Shown piece by piece: positions 1 to 5,143 of a DNA stretch of 9,142 bases. How positions within the stretch are numbered: position 1 is the stretch's first letter; each line of letters starts with the position of its first letter. The position numbers and the translations under genes are program-made. Where the stretch lies: NCBI GenBank assembly GCA_945860255.1, contig CAMAQI010000087.1, positions 1 through 9,142 of the forward strand, in the 5' to 3' direction. The DNA is from Methylacidiphilum caldifontis (lineage in GTDB: Bacteria; Verrucomicrobiota; Verrucomicrobiia; Methylacidiphilales; CAMAQI01). Below the pieces are notes generated by a model. That model did not search any database. It was not told the DNA's origin and saw nothing but the letters and a program-made list of their open reading frames with translations.

Positions 1-219
1 CTTCGATTTGGTTGTGCCCCCATGGACCCCTGCACCAAACGTTCGAGACCCTGTTTAGTGTTTTTTTGCTTCGCAATTGGTTTTCTGGTTGGTTGAATCC
101 CTGTTACCCCTATTCAAACCTTTGAGATTCCATGGGTTTGATTTCGTTCTACGAAGGTTTTGCCCTCGGCTCTCTCCCGCATATGCGGGATTTCCAGCTT
201 ATCATTGCGTTATCACGCA
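1..219 (+). repeat. Hairpin-array repeat, copy 1 (left end cut by window)
   Basis: The first 15 bases are identical to 4821-4835. A shared core (GCACCAAAC, then GAGACCCTGTTT) lies at 32-56. Four short inverted repeats follow: TTGC-TTC-GCAA (66-76), TTCGT-TCT-ACGAA (143-155), the perfect palindrome TCCCGCATATGCGGGA (175-190), and TGCGT-TATC-ACGCA (206-219). The copy at 4821-5022 has four hairpins in the same order at similar spacing, with mostly different stem sequences. An open frame runs from 132 through this DNA into ppa, but it reads across the hairpins and is unlikely to be translated. The function is unknown; a structured RNA or a hairpin-rich mobile repeat would both fit. Confidence 0.6.
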
Positions 220-326
220 GTGAGTGTGTGAAAAATTGGGTTCCATTAACAGATTTTGCATTTTCTAGCGCAAAAAATCGGTTTAAAGGTGGACATTTGC
301 TCATTTCCTTGTTTTTCTTTGATCCT

Positions 327-938
327 ATGCAACTCGCTGTTTCAAATCCTTATCATGCCGTTAGCCCTGGACCTAAACCTCCTTATATCGTCACTGCCTA
401 CATCGAATGTCCGATGGGTTCCAAGATTAAGTACGAACTCGATAAAAAAAGCGGTCTCCTCCAGGTAGATCGTATCCTCCACAGTGCCGTTCATTATCCG
501 AGTAACTACGGATTTATTCCGATGACTTATTGCGGCGACAAAGATCCTCTCGACATTCTCGTCATCGGACAGGAATCGGTAGCCGCAGGCTGTCTGATGC
601 ATGCTCGTCCAATTGGTGGAATGCATATGATCGATCAAGGGGAAGATGACTTTAAGGTCATCGCGGTTCATGAAGGAGATCCTTACTTCAATGACATCTC
701 CGATATCGCCCAACTCCCAACTCATGTTCTCACCGAGATCAAACATTTCTTCACGACTTACAAAGAGCTGGAAAAAGGGAAGACCCGTCCCGAAATCGAG
801 GGGTTTGCGGGATCAGTCGAAACGATGGATATCGTTCGCGACTCGATTAAGCACTATACAAAATTTAAATCGAAGTTAATCAAGGGAATTTACCCTGAGA
901 TTCCTCAGAAGAAAAAACCGGCCAAAAAGTCGAAATAA
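327..938 (+). CDS. ppa: Inorganic pyrophosphatase, family I (soluble)
   Basis: This cytoplasmic enzyme hydrolyses pyrophosphate to two phosphates and so pulls biosynthetic reactions forward. The product is 203 aa. The signature DKDPLD at residues 71-76 supplies the metal-binding Asp71, Asp73 and Asp76. By alignment from memory with the E. coli enzyme, the other active-site residues are also present: Lys35, Glu37, Arg49, Tyr61, Asp103, Asp108, Lys110, Tyr145 and Lys146. The C-terminus is a short Lys-rich tail (QKKKPAKKSK). I chose ATG 327 because family homology begins just after it; the frame is open back to 132 but that part covers the hairpin repeat and has no family similarity. No clear Shine-Dalgarno precedes 327. 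The M20 gene starts 14 bases after the stop, so the two are probably cotranscribed. Confidence 0.93.
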   Translation: MQLAVSNPYHAVSPGPKPPYIVTAYIECPMGSKIKYELDKKSGLLQVDRILHSAVHYPSNYGFIPMTYCGDKDPLDILVIGQESVAAGCLMHARPIGGMHMIDQGEDDFKVIAVHEGDPYFNDISDIAQLPTHVLTEIKHFFTTYKELEKGKTRPEIEGFAGSVETMDIVRDSIKHYTKFKSKLIKGIYPEIPQKKKPAKKSK

Positions 939-952
939 AGGAGATCAAGAGC

Positions 953-2116
953 ATGTCGACCAAAGGTTTTCAAACTCCAAAGTCGGCCACTCGTCTTCTT
1001 CAAGATCTGATCTCGATCCCCAGCGTCAATCCCGATGGAGATCCGGGATGCCCCTCGACGGGAGAGCAGCAAATTGGTGAGTACATCGCCGCATTTTTAA
1101 AAAAATGCGGCGCTGAGGTCGACTTGGTCCCTGTACTTCCTGGGCGACCCAACGTCATCGCCCACTTCAAAGCTCCTCGTGCACCCCATGCCTTGCCGAT
1201 CACCTTCGCTCCTCACTTAGACACCGTCAGCGTTCGAGGAATGACGATTGATCCTTTTCATCCCAAAATCGTTGCGGGGAAAATTTTCGGCCGCGGAGCT
1301 TCAGATACCAAAGGGCCGATGGCGGCGATGCTCTGGGCCTTAAAAAACTGGTCGGAGAAACAAAAACCGGCCTCCAGAACGCTCCCCATTGTCTTCGCCG
1401 GATTGATGGGCGAAGAGGCCGGAAATGATGGGGCGATCCATCTCATGAAAAGCGGCTTCAAAACCGATTTTGCGATCATCGGTGAACCGACCGATTTAAA
1501 GATCGTTCACGCTCATAAAGGAGCCCTTTGGTTCACGGTCGAAACCGTTGGAAAATCGTGTCACGCCTCCACTCCCGAACGGGGAAAAAATGCGATTCTT
1601 TTAATGACCGAGATCATCCGAACCCTTGAAAACGATCTTGTTCCGTTCCTCCATGCACAGTCCCATCCTCATTTGGGGAAGCCCTCTTTTAATATCGGAA
1701 CGATTACAGGGGGCAGCAAGGTCAACATCGTCCCCTCTCAATGTAAAATTGAATGTGATATTCGAACTGTTCCCGGATGCGGAATGGAAGAGATCGAAAA
1801 ACAGCTCAAGATCACGTTAAAGAGATTTTCTGGGGTCATTTGTAAAATCTCTCGTAGTCCCGCCTCCCTCGACACCTCCCCCCAGCATCCGTGGGTTCAG
1901 CGTCTCATACCATTTACAAAAGGAATCACTACCGCTCCTTGGTTTTGTGATGCCGCCGTTTTCTCTCAATATAAAACGGCCGCCATTGCGATTGGTCCGG
2001 GATCGATTCAACAAGCCCATACCGTCGATGAATTCATTCGAGAAAAGGAATTCCTGAGGGGGGTCCAGATGTTTGAGCGATTCTTGACCTCCGATTTTTC
2101 TACTTATCGTCGCTAA
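953..2116 (+). CDS. M20 family metallopeptidase/deacylase (ArgE/DapE-like)
   Basis: This 387-aa protein is of the zinc-dependent M20 family, which hydrolyses amide bonds in acyl-amino acids or small peptides. Metal and catalytic residues are visible: His88 and Asp90 in HLDTV, bridging Asp118 in GRGASDTKG, the general base and ligand pair Glu154-Glu155 in MGEEAG, Glu178 in GEPTD, and His356 in the C-terminal QQAHTVDEF. The lid/dimerisation domain spans roughly residues 190-295 and carries the conserved His204 (SCHAS). A good ribosome binding site, AAGGAG at 938-943, overlaps the ppa stop and sits 9 bases before the ATG, which fixes the start. Family-level sequence does not separate succinyl-diaminopimelate desuccinylase, acetylornithine deacetylase and carboxypeptidase G2-like relatives, so I give no symbol. 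No other lysine or arginine biosynthesis gene is in view. Confidence 0.88.
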   Translation: MSTKGFQTPKSATRLLQDLISIPSVNPDGDPGCPSTGEQQIGEYIAAFLKKCGAEVDLVPVLPGRPNVIAHFKAPRAPHALPITFAPHLDTVSVRGMTIDPFHPKIVAGKIFGRGASDTKGPMAAMLWALKNWSEKQKPASRTLPIVFAGLMGEEAGNDGAIHLMKSGFKTDFAIIGEPTDLKIVHAHKGALWFTVETVGKSCHASTPERGKNAILLMTEIIRTLENDLVPFLHAQSHPHLGKPSFNIGTITGGSKVNIVPSQCKIECDIRTVPGCGMEEIEKQLKITLKRFSGVICKISRSPASLDTSPQHPWVQRLIPFTKGITTAPWFCDAAVFSQYKTAAIAIGPGSIQQAHTVDEFIREKEFLRGVQMFERFLTSDFSTYRR

Positions 2117-2131
2117 AGCTCCTCTGGGTTT

Positions 2132-2179
2132 TGCGCCCCCGCACCAAACAATCAGACCCTGTTCATCGAAGTTGCTTCG
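2132..2179 (+). repeat. Partial copy of the hairpin-array core
   Basis: Bases 2135-2164 match 4845-4874 exactly over 30 positions (core GCACCAAACAATCAGACCC), and copy 1 at 32-56 matches more loosely. A small hairpin CGAAG-TTG-CTTCG (2167-2179) follows the core, as a hairpin does in the full copies. The remaining hairpins are missing here: the left end of the 311-bp palindrome starts at 2178, overlapping the last base pairs of this hairpin. All three copies in the window lie on the same strand. This copy lies 15 bases after the stop of the M20 gene. Confidence 0.65.
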
Positions 2180-2488
2180 CATCGGCGTCAACCTAAGGAA
2201 TCAATTTAAAGGCATTTTTCTCACACGAAGCCGCTAAGGACACGAAGTGGGAAATTGCAACGACACACTGAGGTGATTCCCTCTGTTTTTAAAAAGAGAT
2301 CGAAAGCTCGTTTTCGAGAACTTTTTAAAAATAGGGAAGAGACTCGACAGAGTCGTGGTCAGAACGACGGGGAAGGAGGTATTTCACTTCGTGTCGCTAT
2401 GTCCGCCGAAGTGCTTTGACGAAGGAGGATGTGCCTTCGCGTGAGACAATGTTTTTAGGATATTGTTTGTTAAGTTGACGCCTATGCG
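2178..2488. repeat. 311-bp imperfect palindromic element (MITE-like)
   Basis: Nested inverted repeats share one centre. The outermost pair is CGCATCGGCGTCAACCTAA (2178-2196) against TTAAGTTGACGCCTATGCG (2470-2488), 17 of 19 paired. Inside are TCTCACACGAAG (2219-2230) against CTTCGCGTGAGA (2435-2446), 11 of 12, and GACACGAAGTG (2239-2249) against CACTTCGTGTC (2385-2395), perfect. At the centre is the 2277-2338 hairpin. The right half also holds local hairpins at 2341-2354 and 2385-2413. The element has no coding capacity that I trust. It fills most of the space between the convergent M20 and lipoprotein genes. A non-autonomous transposable element or a long structured RNA are the main options. 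Confidence 0.6.
2277..2338. terminator. Central AT-rich hairpin, possible bidirectional terminator
   Basis: The left arm 2277-2296 (TTCCCT ... TTTTTAAAAAG) pairs with the right arm 2321-2338 (CTTTTTAAAAATAGGGAA). An inner stem TCGAAA (2300-2305) pairs with TTTCGA (2312-2317). It lies between two convergent genes, the M20 gene ending at 2116 and the lipoprotein gene ending at 2633, where a two-way terminator would be useful. Against this, the T tracts lie inside the stem and no clean U run follows. It may simply be the tip of the large palindrome. Confidence 0.3.
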
Positions 2489-2529
2489 CACGTGCGGGAT
2501 CGCTCCCGATCTATTCCTAAAACCACAAA

Positions 2530-2637
2530 AAACTGCATTTTAAAAATTCATAAATCGGAATTCAATGCGATTTAAATGGAGTCGAGAATATTTTCATTGA
2601 GGAGATATCCTTGGTTTCGCTCTTTGACCGATTTATG
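2530..2637 (+). repeat. Left arm of a 108-bp inverted repeat
   Basis: The reverse complement of 4524-4630 matches this segment with about five differences (four substitutions and one missing base) over 108 bases. Within the arm, CATAAATCGG (2549-2558) and CCGATTTATG (2628-2637) are a perfect 10-bp inverted pair, so each arm is itself a structured unit of about 89 bases plus a 19-base extension. The arm contains the stop codon (2633-2635) of the - strand lipoprotein gene. In the sense of that transcript it forms the immediate 3' end. Confidence 0.85.
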
Positions 2638-3334
2638 GAATCAGGGGGCCAATGCTGCCGTCCAGTTTCGGTTCGGTCGCTTGATCTGGCTCGATCCAAT
2701 CTCGCTTCAAAAGATATTGCGAAATTTGGGAGGTCACCATCCGGGAAGTGCGCCTCGAGTCATCAGTAATTCCTTTGGCTAATCCCCCTAAAACGCCAAT
2801 GAACCCCGTCGCAACAGAAATGGGATTCGTACTCTCAATAATAAATCCTGGCTCCGCATTACTTCCCCCTGAAGTCTTAAAACAAAGAAAAGGAGCAGGC
2901 GGGGATTGAGAGAGATCATAAAGATAAACCTCCGTCTCCATTTTAGTACCACCGGCTCCAAATCCAACAATTGCACGCAACGCTCGGCTCCCCTGATTCA
3001 CTCGGATAAACTTCCCGATCACAATCCATCCCTGCTTCGGCAACTTTTGATGAGCCCCTAACGATTGAGCGGTTCCATAAGATTTAGAAATTCTCTCGAC
3101 AATCGCCTCCTGCAAAACAATCGCTGTCGCTTTTTTAAATTCAACAAGCACCTCTCCCTCCCGATCGACATTAAATTCTGCCTCCTCCACATCAAAGGGA
3201 GCGACATAAATAATATCAGGGGGTGCTTTGGGTAAACCTTGTGTCGCCTCCTCAATTTGACGAACAGAAATCGAAGCGCATCCTAAAATGAAAAGAAAAA
3301 ATACCCCCCCTACGACTTTATATCCGGTTCCCAT
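2633..3334 (-). CDS. Predicted outer-membrane/periplasmic lipoprotein, DUF4410-like
   Basis: The product is 233 aa. It begins with a lipoprotein signal: a hydrophobic stretch at residues 7-18 ending in the lipobox ILGCAS, with the acylated Cys at residue 19. The mature part resembles DUF4410 proteins: an APFDV segment near residue 45, then VIGKFIRVNQGSRALRAIVGFGAG around 105-130, and METEVYLYD after it. This resemblance is from memory. DUF4410 proteins have no well-established function. The gene is divergent from the two CNB genes, with 90 bases between the starts. A near-consensus promoter sits just upstream on the - strand. The last codons and the stop run into the left inverted-repeat arm, so the C-terminus may have been reshaped by that insertion. 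Confidence 0.8.
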   Translation of the reverse strand: MGTGYKVVGGVFFLFILGCASISVRQIEEATQGLPKAPPDIIYVAPFDVEEAEFNVDREGEVLVEFKKATAIVLQEAIVERISKSYGTAQSLGAHQKLPKQGWIVIGKFIRVNQGSRALRAIVGFGAGGTKMETEVYLYDLSQSPPAPFLCFKTSGGSNAEPGFIIESTNPISVATGFIGVLGGLAKGITDDSRRTSRMVTSQISQYLLKRDWIEPDQATEPKLDGSIGPLIP

Positions 3335-3345
3335 AATTTTTTCTT

Positions 3346-3374
3346 ATTTTAAAGACTGTTCTATTTTCATTCAA
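3346..3374 (-). promoter_or_regulatory. Sigma70-type promoter for the lipoprotein gene
   Basis: On the - strand TTGAAT (3369-3374) and TAAAAT (3346-3351) are separated by exactly 17 bases, matching -35 and -10 hexamers at 4/6 and 5/6. The start codon at 3334 is only 11 bases beyond the -10, so a start of transcription 6-7 bases downstream would give an almost leaderless mRNA. No comparably good promoter was seen for the + strand CNB genes; CTATACC at 3414-3420 is a weak -10 candidate. Confidence 0.5.
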
Positions 3375-3424
3375 TAATTAAAAAAAACTGGAATTCTCTG
3401 ATTGGATCCCACACTATACCCCAA

Positions 3425-3913
3425 GTGCTATCAATACTCAAACGCGAAGGGATTTTGGCCAACATGGAGGAAGAGTGCCTCGCCACCCTCTCTCACTACG
3501 GAGAGGAGCAACTCTTTCAACCGTATGAAATCATCATTCATCAAGGGGATACCCATGACCGAATCTTTATTATCCTCTCGGGAATCCTTGAAGTCTTCTT
3601 AAAACCAGCTCAAGAGGAGATCAAACTTGCTGAAATAGGAAAAGGGGAATGTTTTGGAGAAATCAGCATTTTTGAACCAGCCCCGGCTTCCGCCACTGTT
3701 CGAGGAGTCACTCAAGGAAAGATTTGGTCGATGGATGTCAACCTCCTCCAACAGTTTATGGATCATCACCCCTTAGAAGGCTGTACTTTTCTTCTCGGAG
3801 TGAATCAACTTCTCAGTCGACGACTGCGTGCCGTGAATGAAACGATTCGCAAACATAAACTTCCCCCCAGTTTTGTGAGTATTCGTAATCGTATCAAAAC
3901 AGGGGCTCATTAA
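3425..3913 (+). CDS. Stand-alone cyclic-nucleotide-binding domain protein (first of pair)
   Basis: The protein is 162 aa from a GTG start and is almost entirely one CNB beta-barrel domain. Residues 30-60 (FQPYEIIIHQGDTHDRIFIILSG in outline) are the typical opening strands. The phosphate-binding cassette follows at about 72-93, with GKGECFGE (Glu79) and PASATVRG. The Arg that binds the cyclic phosphate in CRP and PKA is replaced by Ala88, so classical cAMP binding is doubtful. There is no helix-turn-helix domain, so it is not a CRP-type transcription factor. No Shine-Dalgarno precedes 3425; ATG 3464 is an alternative start, but residues 1-13 align with the neighbour's GILA segment, which favours the longer form. 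It is a paralogue of the next gene and is separated from it by one base. Confidence 0.78.
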   Translation: MLSILKREGILANMEEECLATLSHYGEEQLFQPYEIIIHQGDTHDRIFIILSGILEVFLKPAQEEIKLAEIGKGECFGEISIFEPAPASATVRGVTQGKIWSMDVNLLQQFMDHHPLEGCTFLLGVNQLLSRRLRAVNETIRKHKLPPSFVSIRNRIKTGAH

Positions 3914-3914
3914 A

Positions 3915-4523
3915 ATGGCTCAATGGCTCCCCATTCAACTCCCCGCTCTTCCTCCCGTTGGAATCCTTGCTTATCTCTCCTCGAAATCTCTCGTTGATCT
4001 CGGAAGCTACGGAAAGTACGAAAAAATTGCCGATCAAGAACTTCTCATTCAAGAGGGAGCCATTCAGACTCGCCTCTATATTCTAGTCGAAGGTTCTCTG
4101 CAAATCTCTGGAATGAGCTCAGGACAAGAGATCGTCTTTTGTAAAATCGAACCGGGAGAATGCCTCGGAGAGGTCTGCCTCTTTGAAGAGGGAACCGCCT
4201 CAGCAACCGTTCGCTCGATCGGTGAATCGATTTTATGGAGTCTCGATATTCATGAACTTATTAAATATCTCTCCGAACATCTCGGTGGCGGAGGCGCCTT
4301 GCTCATGGGAATCGCTCGCTGTCTCAGTCACCGACTTCGATCTGCAAATCAACAACTTTCCGACTCTCATCACGATGAGGTGAAAATCAATTTTTCCAAT
4401 AAAACCACCCCTCTTCGAGCCAATGCTCCGCAAATTGAACGCTCCTTTCTCGAAAAACTTTCCTTGAAACTCAAACGCGTCGAAGAGCCGAAAAAACAAA
4501 TCTCTAAAGATATTAAGCTTTAA
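3915..4523 (+). CDS. Stand-alone cyclic-nucleotide-binding domain protein (second of pair)
   Basis: The protein is 202 aa. The CNB domain covers about residues 25-145 and follows the upstream paralogue throughout (GILA, LYILVEGSL, GECLGE, ASATVR). The cassette has Glu86 but Ala95 where the phosphate-binding Arg normally lies, the same change as in its neighbour. After the domain comes a polar, Lys-rich tail (about 150-202) with no helix-turn-helix and no membrane segment. ATG 3915 is one base after the upstream stop and is preceded by AGGGG at 3901-3905, so translation is probably coupled. The stop abuts the right inverted-repeat arm exactly. The function is unknown; a ligand-sensing adaptor or a scaffold protein are possibilities. 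Confidence 0.8.
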   Translation: MAQWLPIQLPALPPVGILAYLSSKSLVDLGSYGKYEKIADQELLIQEGAIQTRLYILVEGSLQISGMSSGQEIVFCKIEPGECLGEVCLFEEGTASATVRSIGESILWSLDIHELIKYLSEHLGGGGALLMGIARCLSHRLRSANQQLSDSHHDEVKINFSNKTTPLRANAPQIERSFLEKLSLKLKRVEEPKKQISKDIKL

Positions 4524-4630
4524 CATAAATCGGTCAAAGACCGAAACAAGAATATCTCCTCAATGAAAATATTCTCGACCCCATTTAAATCGCATTGAAT
4601 TCCGATTTATGAATTTTTAAAATACAGTTT
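4524..4630 (-). repeat. Right arm of the 108-bp inverted repeat
   Basis: This mirrors 2530-2637. Read in the direction of the CNB transcript it starts at the base after the stop codon. It contains a hairpin CGGTC-AAA-GACCG (4531-4543), a 7-bp stem AGAATAT/ATATTCT (4549-4555 with 4569-4575), and a 10-bp outer pair CATAAATCGG/CCGATTTATG (4524-4533 with 4602-4611). The first hairpin overlaps the outer pair, so the two may compete. In the left copy one A-U pair of the 7-bp stem becomes G-U and still pairs, while the small hairpin has one mismatch. Confidence 0.85.
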
Positions 4631-4749
4631 CTTCTGTTTTTGTTGTTTTCTGCGAAGCAAATTTCATAAACCGGAGTCGGAATGAGATGATTCGATCTAA
4701 AAATAATTCGTTCAACAAATGAACCTTAGTTCCGGCTCGTCTGCTTTAT

Positions 4750-4763
4750 CCCATTTCTTGCAT
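4750..4763 (+). repeat. 14-bp inverted repeat, left copy
   Basis: CCCATTTCTTGCAT is the exact reverse complement of 6984-6997, the 5' exon target of the group II intron. With the intron removed, the two copies bound about 313 bp that contain the second hairpin array. They may be the ends of a small element into which the intron inserted. No clear target-site duplication was seen outside them. Confidence 0.6.
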
Positions 4764-4776
4764 TAGAACTGGAGGG

Positions 4777-5022
4777 GCAGCCCCGACAGGTCGGGGCTGC
4801 AGTTGTACCCCCGTACAAATCTTCGATTTGGTTGTCCCCTCTTTGCCCCCGCACCAAACAATCAGACCCTGTTCTCTTATTTTTCGTTTCACGAATGGTA
4901 TTCCCTCCGTACCAAAATTATTTCCGCTTCCAGCGCAGAGATCTTCTCGTTTTACGAACCTTTTCCCGTCCCATGAGGCACAGAGCCTGTGCCCCTCCAT
5001 TTTTATCACCATTTTGGTGATA
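4777..5022 (+). repeat. Hairpin-array repeat, copy 2
   Basis: A run of inverted repeats opens with an 11-bp GC-rich stem GCAGCCCCGAC/GTCGGGGCTGC with a 2-base loop (4777-4800). Then come TTGTAC-CCCC-GTACAA (4803-4818) and AAATC-TTC-GATTT (4817-4829). The shared core lies at 4845-4874. Four hairpins follow: TTCGT-TTC-ACGAA (4883-4895), TCGT-TTT-ACGA (4947-4957), GGCACAG-AGC-CTGTGCC (4977-4993) and TATCACC-ATTTT-GGTGATA (5004-5022). The last four match copy 1 in order and spacing while their stem sequences differ. Nothing here looks coding. Confidence 0.65.
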
Positions 5023-5048
5023 TCGTTTGCGTGGTATATCCATTCCCA

Positions 5049-5126
5049 GTAGAGTAGGAAGGGTAGGTCGAAGACCTCCCTTCCTCTGCATCAAACCGAA
5101 CGTGCGGTTTTCCCGCATTCGGCTTT
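5049..5126 (-). ncRNA. Group II intron domains V and VI
   Basis: On the - strand, 5126-5093 forms the 34-base domain V: AAAGCCGAATGCGGG with the AGC catalytic triad, an A-rich loop, then CCGCACGTTCGGTTT closing the stem. Domain VI follows, a hairpin built from GGAAGGG/CCCTTCC and AGGTC-TTC-GACCT, leaving the A of CCTACTCTAC unpaired 7 bases before the 3' end. This is the ribozyme core and branch-point region. Confidence 0.8.
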
Positions 5127-5143
5127 CGGAGGTGATTTTATCT

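Noticed and set aside
132..326. N-terminal extension of the pyrophosphatase frame (65 codons)
   Set aside because: It crosses the hairpin repeat, has no family similarity, and family I enzymes of normal length begin near 327.
1817..2191. - strand open frame of 124 codons over the 3' part of the M20 gene
   Set aside because: It overlaps a well-supported gene on the other strand. It shares EQGLIVWCGG with a frame at 4746-5012 only because both cross the repeated core.
2224..2247. Direct repeat CACGAAG twice, considered as a CRISPR-like or tandem array
   Set aside because: There are only two copies 17 bases apart, and they belong to the nested palindrome.
2576..2782. + strand open frame of 68 codons
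   Set aside because: It is antisense to the lipoprotein gene and starts inside the inverted-repeat arm, with no motif.
4746..5012. - strand open frame of 88 codons through hairpin array copy 2
   Set aside because: The sequence is a series of inverted repeats with no protein motif, and the start is not supported.
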